A stretch of DNA of 64,000 nt from Astropecten irregularis (Eukaryota > Echinodermata > Asteroidea > Paxillosida > Astropectinidae): the NCBI GenBank assembly GCA_963971285.1, contig OZ020244.1, positions 23,746,001-23,810,000 on the forward strand. The letters are read 5' to 3'. Shown here piece by piece: positions 35,101-43,842 of this stretch (positions are counted from its first letter, which is position 1; each line of letters opens with the position of its first letter). The translations under genes were made by a program, and so were the position numbers. The notes beneath the pieces were generated by a model. That model saw nothing but the letters and a program-made list of their open reading frames with translations, ran no database searches and was not told where the DNA came from.

Positions 35101-38100
35101 CCAAATTCACATATCAATCAACTATGATCGCAAAAGATGCAAGCTGTCTACTTACTCTACTGAGTATTGGCGAGGGGCAGTTCTGGCTATTGGTAAGCGT
35201 CGTCACTCTCTGAGAGAAGCACGCGTCGTTGTATAAACAGGTGTTGTCGCACCATACGCAATTGAATTCTGGTGCGACAAGACAGCGGCTGCAGTCAGGC
35301 CGACCGATGGGGCAACTGTACAGAACAGCTGGGGAATAATTATCGGAACGTCACAAAATAATGAAACATTGACTGATATTTGAGTTGTACAATTTCATTC
35401 AAATCATCAGAAACAATAGTTATGTGATGCAGCTACTACTTAACAAATAATGAGGTGTCGACATCATAATATACATCACAGTTAATTGAATATATTTTGA
35501 GATATAAGATACCATCCACATTTACCAAACGAAAAAATGTATACCTGTTAGTCCGAACACGTCGTCTATGACATGTTTTCTACCCGCCGTGTCAGTCCAC
35601 TCGACTGTAATGATCACATTCAGTGTCGGTACATCACTGGAGTAGGTATACTGTGTCATGGAGAACGAACGAATTAGGAGAGTTTTTTTTTTCAAAGAAA
35701 CGAGTATTGTGAAATGCACACATCAGCATTTCGCTGTTTCACAGACAGTTTAACTCAAAAGTTACACAATTGCAGGTGGACTTTGTATCGTTGGCAAGTT
35801 GATGAATTTGTTTGTGTTCTACACTCAAACTAGCAATGCTTCTTATATTTCGCGGCCTCTTTTCAATTACGCCTAGATTGCTAATTTACCATTCTTGATA
35901 TGCATGTGATGGTGTCTCCATTTCGTGTCGCACTGGTGGACTGTCTAGCGCCCTCTACTTGCAGACTACAGGAGTAAGACGAAATCTGCATGGAACAAAA
36001 ATCAATTTATATTCAACGATGGAAGTGACTGAATAAAGCTGCGATTTTTCTAGTTAATGTGCGACTATAATATACATCTGAGGAAACTTGACCGACGTTT
36101 TTAATGACTGCAGTAGAAATGTTAAAAATGGAAGAATTTTGAATCCCACAAGAAGAAAGACACACGGATTACAATGGAGGATCCGTGAGCGCAAACATTG
36201 TCATTCATAGCTATGCAGTTATAGGCGTTGAAATAGATCTGTGATTTTGACATGTTGTTTATAGTGTTAACTCATATCTAATGGCGAATTTTGAAAAGTC
36301 TGAAATTAATTCGCATCAATTTGGTACATTTTTTAACAAGTAAATGACAAAACTCACCAGGGAGCTGTCTGGCAAATTGGTGGTTGATACAGTTAGAGAT
36401 CTAGTTGTTGCAACCGGAAGCAGTATATTTGATTGCTGCAGATTGAGCTGTGAACAGTAATCAGTTCCTTGTGTCGCCATCGATACAGGATTCTGGGAAC
36501 ATGAATATAAAAACATCGTCAGACGAACTAGCATCTGATGATAGCATATGTTTGTCTCCAGATAGACTGACTGTTAGATTGTATGCAATTAATATTGATA
36601 AGTTGTGTATAATGGAACCTTCCTGCCTGTCAATCAATTTGCGCGCATTGACCAATGACCAATTGAAAGACGCCTTTTAATCAGGTGACCACGACAGACT
36701 CAGTAAAACTCGGTCACATGCGGTATTTAAAACACACGTGGGCGTGGCTTAAGAGCAATAAGCCGGAACGATCCACTGCAGTCTTGGGTAAATCATTTAA
36801 ACACTCCAATCCCTAAATTCATATTTATAATTAAGTGCCTTGTTTAATATAAATCTATTTTTGCTTCTAGAAATTCGAGGTGAGAAAGATAAGTGAGTTG
36901 AAAACGGGAATATGAATGAAAGACCACCGGAGGTATATCATCTTAGTTTTCTAGTCCTATAATAAAGATGCTTGGTGTTAGGAGGGGCCTGACATTTCGA
37001 TCCTATAGCTTTGGCAGGATCTTTCCCTAAGGTTAAATGACAAGTGGGCAAGAACATGCAAGTAGCGATACACATGAATGGATGAGAAAATCAGAACAAA
37101 AGAACAATAAGAGTGATCAGGGAGGATAGGGGTAGGTAAGAGTGATCAGGGGAATGGGACTACAAAGACGAATAATTTTACTAAGTGAACTAACCATTAA
37201 TACTTACATTTTCACCGGTTATGATGATTTCATTTTGCCCAGAGCACGTGGAGCTTTCATGGGTGCATCTATTTTCAAAGACACACCAGTCGNNNNNNNN
37301 NNNNNNNNNNNNNNNNNNNNNNNNNNNNNNNNNNNNNNNNNNNNNNNNNNNNNNNNNNNNNNNNNNNNNNNNNNNNNNNNNNNNNNNNNNNNNNNNNNNN
37401 NNNNNNNNNNNNNNNNNNNNNNNNNNNNNNNNNNNNNNNNNNNNNNNNNNNNNNNNNNNNNNNNNNNNNNNNNNNNNNNNNNNNNNNNNNNNACCAGTCG
37501 CAGGCCCAACTGCTTCCTACACATGCCAAGCAGCTATTATAAGAAAGAATATGGAATGTCTGTTGATCTGAATTTGCTCATACTTATATTACATGATGAT
37601 CGTTACAAAGTCAAACAGTATACGAATTATTAATTGGTCTACTCTGATGCCTGTGGAAACACATGCACGTGGTGGACATGCTATCGAACCTTGCAACACA
37701 AAGGTGGATATAAAAGACTGCGCTGTTGAATCGTTACCGATGCAACTCAAATGGTAGACTTTGGAGTTGATTCTTCTCTGCCCACGCGCACAACAACTGT
37801 GCGCATGCTCACAATTGCGCGCGCTTGCTCAGATATAGCAAAAGAGACTTCGGTCTGCTGGCGCTAATTCCTCAAAAGTCTCCCGTTAGATGATATAATA
37901 TTTTAACAGACGAAAAGTAAAATGTCACTCTATTCAAAATGATGCTATACTAAATCTTTGGAAGCATTTCACTCGTTATGGAATCACACTTTCGGGTTTG
38001 TTCAACTGTCCAAAATCACAGTTGCAAAATTCCAACATTCTGTGAAGCTTTCAAATAGGCCTATTGTGTTTTTCGTCATTTCCTTTCAGTATTACATTCT

Positions 38101-41100
38101 TTCTATTGTAGAATTGCTTTTGTTTGGAAGAGGAAGTTAAGTTGGAGTACAGGATTTGAGGAGAATCTTCACTCGATAAAACTGGTACAGTCTTTATCAT
38201 TACGATAAAATACCATTCTTTGCGTGTATACATACGAAGTTTGTGCACTGCAACTGTAAAAGTGAAATTCCGTATCCATGAACTGCACCGACGTCTCCGT
38301 GGAATAAATGGATAGAGTAACCGTCACTGCATCTATATGAGAGATAAAAACAAAATCAGAGTTATGAGAAAAAGAAAAGAAAAACATTACATGGCAATAT
38401 GAACATTTTGCTTATTTTCTATCTCATAAATCATTAATATTCAACATCAGACTTGTCATAAATTTTCACATAATGCATCATATTGTTTAATTCGATCATA
38501 TCTTGGAGCGTCCATGATGAGTTATGAAGACTACATTATTCACTTTGAACTTCAGTTTCCTTTAGAATTAAACGAAATCTATAGAATGAAACATGGAGGA
38601 AGAAAGAGATGAAATGAGTATTCTTTATCCGGCCACAATTGTGTTCATTTATTTTAGAAATGTCAGAGCATTAAGATTTGAGCATTTTCAACAAAGGTCC
38701 TCGTTTTTGGTTGTTTTGTTTACTGTACTATCTATACATATTGCAATGGGTACTACTCTTTACTCGAATGTGAGGATTTTCTTCCTTTGCTACATGTACT
38801 TGTGTTTATTTATCAACGTTTCCTGGCATTATTAATTTCAATGAAATCATCTTTCATTTTTGAAGTAAGTCCACACTCACCGTTTTCCTGCATAATCAGA
38901 GGTATCCCGCCTGCTGGGGGCGATATGCACTGTATGACATCTCCTGTCTTTGCTGCCGGGCTGACATATTCACCGAAATGACATTCGTAAGACTGTCCTA
39001 CTGAAAGATCTGGTAACGCCTGAAGAGTCAGTCTCATCTGTGAACAATGCAGTAGACAGACGAAAGATTTTTGTTTCATTTTTCTATATTCATAATATAT
39101 TTCAACATATTTCTATTTATCATCAAGTTGCAGTTACGTGTTATGATCAACTCTTAAAAGGGGGAATGCCTAATGTTAGGCCTGGCCAAATAGAAAATGT
39201 ATTTACCATTTTAATGCACATGCATCTCAGTCCATGGAAATTCTTGTCGTATCATATTAAATCTAAACACGTGAATTTCTATATTTTGTCATGACAACAG
39301 AATTAGTACAAAGTATATAATCGGTAAAACACATTACCTGTTGTTGTGTTACGGTTATAGGCAGACTGTTGTAAGGAGCGACAGTGGTAATCTGCAAGCA
39401 CTGTGCTGCATTATATGGCAGCCATCTTGTTGAGACGTCACGATATGGACACTCACTGTATCTGGAACACCTTTGATTGAAGTATTTAAGTAGAGTGTAA
39501 TCACAATTTGAAAACATATGTAGTTGTGTTTCTATTATGTGTTGGTGTCATTATTGTCAGTGGTTGGTGTGATGATAATGTTCAACTTGCATCTGAAATT
39601 CGGCAGCAAGTAAACATCACTGACAGTATACCTCCACTTTAATAGAAACACCTTGTTGTTACCGTTTGTAACCTACTAAACGCCAGCTGGTTCGATTTTA
39701 CACAGGTCGGTTTTGGTACATGTTGTTTATGTACGTATTGGTTAAATATCCGCTACATATCTTTAAATCTTTCTTCTCGGGTACCCATATTTTGCAATGT
39801 TTTAGCAAATTGCTATAGGCTCCTATTTTAAAGGTAGTATCATACTTTGGTAAGACACTAAAACAGAAATGTTCACAGATTTACGTATAACTTACAGGGT
39901 ATAAAGATGGTGCTGGTAGAAACATACCGTTAAAATTTTTCCGCCTGAAATTGTGTATTTATCCAGAAATTAGTAAAACAACGACCGGAAATCTTTTTGA
40001 TCTTTTGAAAGATCAAAAAATTAATAAAAGAGAAAAGACATAAGAAATACTGTGGCTGTTTTCACAAAAAGTGTGCACCGTATGGGACTGAAATTTTCAC
40101 AGATGACTGTTACTGTATCTGTCTTGATATTTTTGCCCATGAATCTGTATTTCTTCGATAAAAACCAAAGTATAATACTACCTTTAATGTCGGACTGGGA
40201 GACAAACTTCTCGAGGCTTGCTTAATAATAACTAGGTCGTTCCAGTTTATTGATCTTGGTTGCAACATCTTATTATTGCTGCAAACTTTAAACAAAAGGA
40301 ATTTTCATGAGGGGTATACTTCTAACCTTCGTTCCAAGGTACACCAGCCACAATACGGGTCGCCATCTTGTCCTGCATTGGTGCCGATACATCTCTCACA
40401 CGTTGTGTACTGACTGCAATTCTCTACGCGGAGTTTCACCAGCTTCGGGGTAGTACAAGATAACAAATATAGATTGAGAGTGATTGATAGTTTGGATTTA
40501 ATAAAGGTAAGGTATCCTTGTGTCGGCAATATAGTATGCTCAATTTCTCATGCGATGTCTTTTGTACTTCTGTCTATATTTTATTTCGTCTAGAAAGGGT
40601 GTTACTGAACCAGAAAAACGAAACACTATGTATTGCTTGCAAGGGAAAATCTGGCAGGTAGACTAGTTACGTTTAGCACTGTTGTTTTTATAATATGTAG
40701 AACTCACAGGACAATAGATTTTAGGCTTTCTCTTGACCCACCTTTTGCTCTGTCAATAAGAAAAGGTGTCTTGCCGCGTTATCCAACTTGATATCACGAA
40801 GAACAGGACTGGTGTTAATGTCTACACGCTCATAAATCCTGCCGCTGGTACTGCTTTCAATATGAACCTGTAGCATGGTCATCAATTAAACGTTTCCTGT
40901 ACATTTATTCAAATTTATATCAGGAGAACATAGATGTAACAGAATATAATACATTATGAGTCTAGGGATATAGCAGCATGTGGGTGGTTTCATGGCTTCT
41001 GACTGGCAAAAAACAAAGACAATTGACATTTTGCGACACCGTCCACATACGCCATGGATGGCCTTGTTTGAAGAGCGCCAATATGGTATTCAAGAGGTCG

Positions 41101-43842
41101 CAGGTCCGAAATCTTTTACCAAAGTTAGTTCTCTCTTGTTTTTTTTAATAATAAACCAAAATCAAAATAATGATACTTTGCCCATGTTGCTTTCACCACC
41201 ACATGATACATATGTACTGTGAGAGAAAATCGTATAGCCTACACTTTATTACCAAAAATCAATCATAGTTATGGTTGTGACAAGCGCCAGTAAATTGAAA
41301 GACTGTCCCAAACTTAAGCAAACGGTTCCTAACAAACTAAGTAACTCCATGGGTACCATTCAACACAGGTAAATGGAAAATTTAAATGATGCTGAACCCT
41401 TACCTTAAGCAGCTGACCAGAGGATGTACCAATAAGGGCAATGGTGTGGTTTACTTCTGTAGTTGTTATAATAGATGACATCAGAACATCAGGCACTTCT
41501 AGTAGAGCTGTAGATGGTAAGGGTGTGATACCCTTTGCATACCTATACAGCAGAGTTGATCCGTCCGCCACGGGATTACACAAAAAGTTGTCTGGTGGAA
41601 CCTATCGGTAAGAACAAATACCATTCTATCAAGAAATCCAAATGGAAATAATTCTTCCAAATCAAGGGCTTGATAAGTAGCATTTGCCGATTTCTGGACT
41701 TTTTATTTAATGTGCGTCGGGAATAAAACAAAAACTCTGATTATATAAAACATGGTAACAGCTGACAACTTTTTGTTTTCACACTATGGAGATTGCACTG
41801 TGGACCACATAAAAAGACAGTGACATAGATTACTGTGTGACAAACTGACATGTATGGTATATTATGGTGCGAAAAGGTTCAGAGTAAAGCAGAGTGTACA
41901 ACGTCAACAGTTTCGGTAACATTTTCGGTAACACGTTGCCGAGTAATTAGGGTATTACACATGGGCAAAACGACTTTAGGCTCTATGTACACTATAGCAG
42001 CATTTGGTCAACATGTTACCGAGATGTTGCAACGACATGTTACCCAACTCGTTTTGCTCTGTGTACACTGACAACATTTTCAGCACACAACGTACCTGGG
42101 CAACATGTTACCGAGATTGTTAGCGAAAATGTTGACAGTGTACCGCTCTGCTTAAAGTGTTTAATTACAGGTTGTTAAAAACGCAAACAAATTCCAGTCT
42201 CTTGATGTTGATAGGCTGTTCGAATTCTTGACTGAAAACGTCTCGAAATGCGCGCCCAGGCCGTAGCTATACAAAATTCTCTACAGTTTCATTTTAACTA
42301 TTCCCTACAACCCACGGTGCAGAAGTGCATGCATCGTCGCGTACGTAGTACCAGAGAAAACTCAATGCAGCGTGTTCCTCCCCAGTGCTTATTATGTATA
42401 TTACAAACACCGTACTATAACGGGTTAAAACAATAGAGCTATATGTTAACATTAATTAATATTAATAACTACTGATGTACGCTTATTTGGTCCGAAACTC
42501 GAACCTAAATGTAGGCCTTCTACAAACAATGTATTGCTGTATGCTGCTACTGTGATATGATTAGTGGGCTTGTATACTGGTACTATACATTTCTGAGTAT
42601 ACACAAACAAACAGCTGAGTATTAGAAAGAAGTAATATTAAACTCGCATTAACACTTCATTTTTTGACTCAGGTCATTGTTCTGGTTGGTGAGCAGTTTG
42701 CAATATTTACTTTTCTTTCCGAAATAAAAAGAATAAAATTTTAATATGAATAGAGGGCATTACATTATCTGAAATCATACCCTCAAAAAACTACAGTAAC
42801 TTTCCGCCAAGTAACTCGCACTGTATGTGCCTCCTTCCTGTATGCATCCTCGTACAGCTTCTTTGAATGCATCTACGATATCAGTCATCTTATACACACA
42901 CAGTGCTGACTCATTAGTTGGTACGTCACTGCTACCAGCCGCTCCCTGGTTCTTGGCAAACACGGCATATAATAATTGGTCGTCTGCATTGAGACTCAAT
43001 GATGCCGCTAGATCATGTCCTGCTGGTCCGAGATGAGCTGCTTGTACCAGGCTGTACACGCTGCCATCTGAACCTCTACATTCAATGGTGATCTCTGTGT
43101 ACGAGTCTAGATTTTGGTTTTCAGGACAAACACGACTTATCTTGGATACGGCAGGAGGATCGATGTAGTGAGTTGCAACAAAGTACGTAAACACATCTAG
43201 TGCGAAGACTTGAACATAGCTTAAACTACTTGTATCACGATCAGCTGAAAAAACGAGATTAATGCTTCGTTCAAAGTTATAACTCAGACTTCTAAGTTCC
43301 CTTGCAGTTATAAAAGGTATTCGCCGGCAATCGAAATAATCCAAATAATCACTTCCTACTGCAACGTATAACTTCCGGTTCGGGCTGTCAACTACAATTG
43401 CCACAACAGTGGCATCATCCGGGCAAGGAATCAAACTCTGAGAACTAGAAAAACTCAGAGCGTCAGAAATGTTATCCAGCCCTCGAAGTTGACACATTCC
43501 GCTGTCTCCATTACCACATGTAATTATTCCACCAGACTGCGAATCAATGATCAATAGTTTGTTGTAGTTAGATTCTCTATCCGGACGATTAGTGGTTGCT
43601 GTAGTGACATTCTGTACGAGGTTGAAATGTCTATCCAGTCTGTAGATCCAATTCACTGCACCGACGTATACGTACCGATCAATGGCAAAATGGTTGAGCT
43701 TCGAATTGGGATTTTGATAAGGGCTTGGTGGGTTTGTGAATGAAGCCGTCTGGTAGGCTGATAAATCACCCTGCCACTCAGCTGTTGAGATGTAGATGGT
43801 TGAAAAAAGGATAAGAAGCATCGATAGACGAAAAGATGCCAT
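19763..43842 (-). CDS. Plexin-ectodomain Met-like receptor tyrosine kinase, copy A
   Basis: There are 27 coding exons, listed 5' to 3': 43842-42781, 41601-41404, 40867-40742, 40442-40327, 39470-39338, 39037-38881, 38332-38236, 37533-37208 (holds the N gap), 36492-36358, 35985-35890, 35650-35545, 35328-35156, 34559-34405, 34217-34103, 33792-33653, 28535-28371, 28072-27967, 27583-27359, 26758-26582, 26163-25950, 25269-25102, 24027-23944, 23605-23424, 21684-21575, 21085-20923, 20537-20401, 20105-19763. All junctions are GT-AG, and the phases give one open frame of about 1666 aa once the gap is closed. Order: signal peptide, Sema, PSI1, plexin-type linker, PSI2, linker, PSI3, IPT repeats, one membrane helix, juxtamembrane, tyrosine kinase, tyrosine-rich tail. 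It is predicted to be a cell-surface receptor that signals by tyrosine phosphorylation; the ligand (semaphorin- or HGF-like) is unknown. Confidence 0.88.
21986..22060 (-). mobile_element. Degenerate Penelope-like 3' tail
   Basis: GTTAGGAGGGTCCGACGC, then TTGATCCTGCAAGGATTC and TTTTAAGCATTAAAT resemble the reversed 3' end of the Penelope element at 53166-53220. It is short and decayed, and lies in an intron of RTK copy A. Confidence 0.45.
24129..24568. mobile_element. MITE candidate with GGTGTCGAT ends
   Basis: The ends GGGTGTCGATCCCGGGGG and CCCCCAATCATG...ATCGACACC are inverted. ATCATAGACAT occurs immediately outside both ends (24118-24128 and 24569-24579), as a target duplication would. 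The surrounding AGACAT-rich repeat could also create that match. A 16-C run lies inside. Confidence 0.5.
24582..25060. repeat. AGACATACATGT-type imperfect repeat in intron 21, copy A
   Basis: Scattered units of TAGACATACATGT and variants, with complements TCTAAACACACATG, are interrupted by the MITE at 24651-24778. The same intron of copy B has a tidier array at 48755-48900. Confidence 0.6.
24651..24778. mobile_element. Short MITE with GGTGCATTCGTTTA ends
   Basis: The left end GGTGCATTCGTTTAACTAACACGGGTC and the right end GACCCGGAAGAGCTAAACGAATGCACC are inverted repeats around a 70-bp core. It sits inside the AGACAT repeat. Confidence 0.6.
25479..25814 (+). mobile_element. TTAA-flanked MITE (M1)
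   Basis: It begins TTAAGGTACAGTACAGG and ends AATAACTTTAA, giving TTAA at both edges. Inside are GAAATGTTCACAGATTTACG, ATTTCCGCC and a GATCTCGGGTTAAGATC hairpin, the landmarks of the family. Confidence 0.7.
26582..34559 (-). CDS. Copy A exons 13-19: IPT/TIG repeats
   Basis: Exons 13-14 form the first full IPT ([29 protein letters not shown], ending VVMFNYS). Exons 15-16 form the second ([45 protein letters not shown]). Exons 17-19 form the third and most diverged ([55 protein letters not shown]). Exon pairs share phases with copy B. The intron between exons 15 and 16 is 5.1 kb because it holds the foldback element; in copy B it is under 0.3 kb. Confidence 0.86.
26816..27002 (-). mobile_element. 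Palindromic tRNA-SINE family member, degenerate
   Basis: On the minus strand the order is tRNA-like unit then tail. The plus strand shows AAATAACCACAAGG (tail complement), GACAAAGAAGAATTGACTGG, GGATTC, then GCAACTGAGCATCCAGCC (A-box complement) and TTGGTGGTGACCC. The second arm is largely missing. It lies in intron 18 of RTK copy A, and no insertion is seen at the matching place in copy B. Confidence 0.65.
28597..28686 (-). mobile_element. Penelope-like 3' tail, left part, split by the foldback element
   Basis: AGAGGGGCCTGACAATTCG, then ATCCTAGCAGGACC, AAAGGCTAAATAACAAG and ATATGCAAGTAAACATAC match the complement of the Penelope 3' end at 53100-53220 and the intact copy at 36966-37150. The rest continues at 33342 beyond the foldback element. 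Confidence 0.7.
28740..29400 (+). repeat. 53-bp tandem array, left arm of the foldback element
   Basis: ATCTGTAAAAAGAAAAAAG recurs at 53-bp steps (28890, 28943, 28996, 29049, 29102, 29155, 29208, 29261, 29314). Each unit has TTTACCAGTTACC and TTTACGAATCTG halves. The long open frame through it (YQLPF repeats) is not a gene. Confidence 0.9.
31067..31303. mobile_element. MITE with GGGCCAATTTC ends nested in the foldback element
   Basis: The left end GGGCCAATTTCCTAAAACTGTTAAGCAC and the right end GTGCTTAAAAGTTTTATGAAATTGGCCC are inverted. A sister copy is at 54386-54592. Pieces of it also occur within both foldback arms (29905-29965, 32070-32130). Confidence 0.7.
31370..31577. mobile_element. 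GC-end MITE with G/C homopolymers
   Basis: ACGCGTCGACACCACCGGCGCACCCAGGATTTT on the left pairs with GGGCGCCACTGGTCGACACGCGT on the right. The core holds long G and C runs. It resembles widespread MITEs that start GTGGCGCCCCCAGG. Confidence 0.55.
32650..33300 (-). repeat. 53-bp tandem array, right arm of the foldback element
   Basis: This is the reverse complement of the left-arm array, with the same 53-bp unit (CTTTTTACAGATTCGTAAA). Small indels distinguish it from the left arm, so the arms are not freshly copied. Confidence 0.9.
33342..33420 (-). mobile_element. Penelope-like 3' tail, right part
   Basis: ATATTCATGGATGAGAGGATCAG, then GAACAGAGTGATCAGG-like sequence continues the fragment at 28597-28686. 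Joining them across the foldback element gives the same length and spacing as the uninterrupted copy around 37055-37085. Confidence 0.7.
34615..35090 (-). mobile_element. TTAA-flanked MITE (M1) carrying a nested Penelope palindrome
   Basis: It starts TTAAAGTTGATATCATACTTTG and finishes TTGGTAGTATATACCTTTCAA. AGAAATACAGATTCATGGGC and AGGTAAATCTGTGAAGACTTCTG are family landmarks. The Penelope-tail palindrome at 34725-34833 interrupts it. Confidence 0.65.
34725..34833. mobile_element. Inverted pair of Penelope 3' tails
   Basis: CTTGGAGTTGGGAGGGCCTGACG opens the block and CGTCAGGCCCTCCCAACTCCAAG closes it. Each half carries the TCTTTCTCAAAGGC or GAGAAAGATCCTGCTATAGG segment of the Penelope end. 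Two tails are thus joined head to head. Confidence 0.7.
35156..39470 (-). CDS. Copy A exons 5-12: end of PSI1, PSI2, PSI3 and plexin-type linkers
   Basis: Exon 5 completes PSI1 ([12 protein letters not shown], then [10 protein letters not shown]). Exons 6-7 give the region between PSI1 and PSI2 with the plexin signature [18 protein letters not shown] and [11 protein letters not shown]. Exon 8 is PSI2 ([20 protein letters not shown]). Exons 9-11 give the second linker (GTDYCSQLN, then [12 protein letters not shown]). Exon 12 is PSI3 ([20 protein letters not shown]). Plexins have exactly this PSI-linker-PSI-linker-PSI order; vertebrate Met and Ron have only one PSI. Exon 8 contains the 200-N assembly gap. 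Confidence 0.87.
36966..37150 (-). mobile_element. Penelope-like 3' tail fragment
   Basis: GTTAGGAGGGGCCTGAC, then TTTCGATCCTATAGC, GCAGGATCTTTCCC, GGTTAAATGACAAG and ATGAATGGATGAGAAAATC. It lies in intron 8 of RTK copy A, and serves as the unoccupied-site comparison for the foldback insertion. Confidence 0.7.
37293..37492. other. 200-N assembly gap inside RTK copy A exon 8
   Basis: There are exactly 200 Ns. The base string ACCAGTCG ends the left contig and also begins the right one. Removing the Ns and one copy of the 8-mer gives an exon of 118 bp, identical in length to copy B exon 8, with the frame kept. Confidence 0.9.
39828..40187 (+). mobile_element. Complete TTAA-flanked MITE (M1), 360 bp
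   Basis: The inverted ends are TTAAAGGTAGTATCATACTTTGG and CCAAAGTATAATACTACCTTTAA, with TTAA at each edge. A TTTTTGATCTTTTGAAAGATCAAAAA hairpin lies in the middle. The TTAA target points to a piggyBac-type transposase in trans, but the terminal bases are not the usual CCC of that group. Confidence 0.8.
40327..43842 (-). CDS. Copy A exons 1-4: signal peptide, Sema domain, start of PSI1
   Basis: Exon 1 (42781-43842, 354 codons) opens [20 protein letters not shown], a clear signal peptide; an in-frame ATG 39 bp upstream (43881) is an alternative start. Sema blade motifs follow: [37 protein letters not shown] and SGMCQLRGL. The segment [20 protein letters not shown] is near the normal site for plexin and Met Sema domains. 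Exon 2 (198 bp) has [17 protein letters not shown] and [13 protein letters not shown]; exon 3 (126 bp) has [17 protein letters not shown] and [10 protein letters not shown], the last Sema blade. Exon 4 begins PSI1 ([12 protein letters not shown], then YCGWC). I see no furin-type basic site of the kind that cleaves vertebrate Met. Confidence 0.88.
40985..41120 (+). mobile_element. Degenerate tRNA-SINE unit
   Basis: CTTCTGACTGGCAAAAAACAAAGACAATTGAC, then CCATGGATGGCC...GAAGAGCGCC, then TATTCAAGAGGTCGCAGGTCCGAAATC follow the tRNA-like arm of the element at 53389. It is old and diverged, and lies in intron 2 of RTK copy A. Confidence 0.55.
41884..42158. mobile_element. MITE with AAGCAGAG..GTACA inverted ends
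   Basis: AAGCAGAGTGTACAACGTCAACAGTTT on the left and GAAAATGTTGACAGTGTACCGCTCTGCTT on the right are inverted. Internal GGTAACACGTTGCC and GGCAACATGTTACC blocks are also inverted. It lies in the first intron of RTK copy A. Confidence 0.7.
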
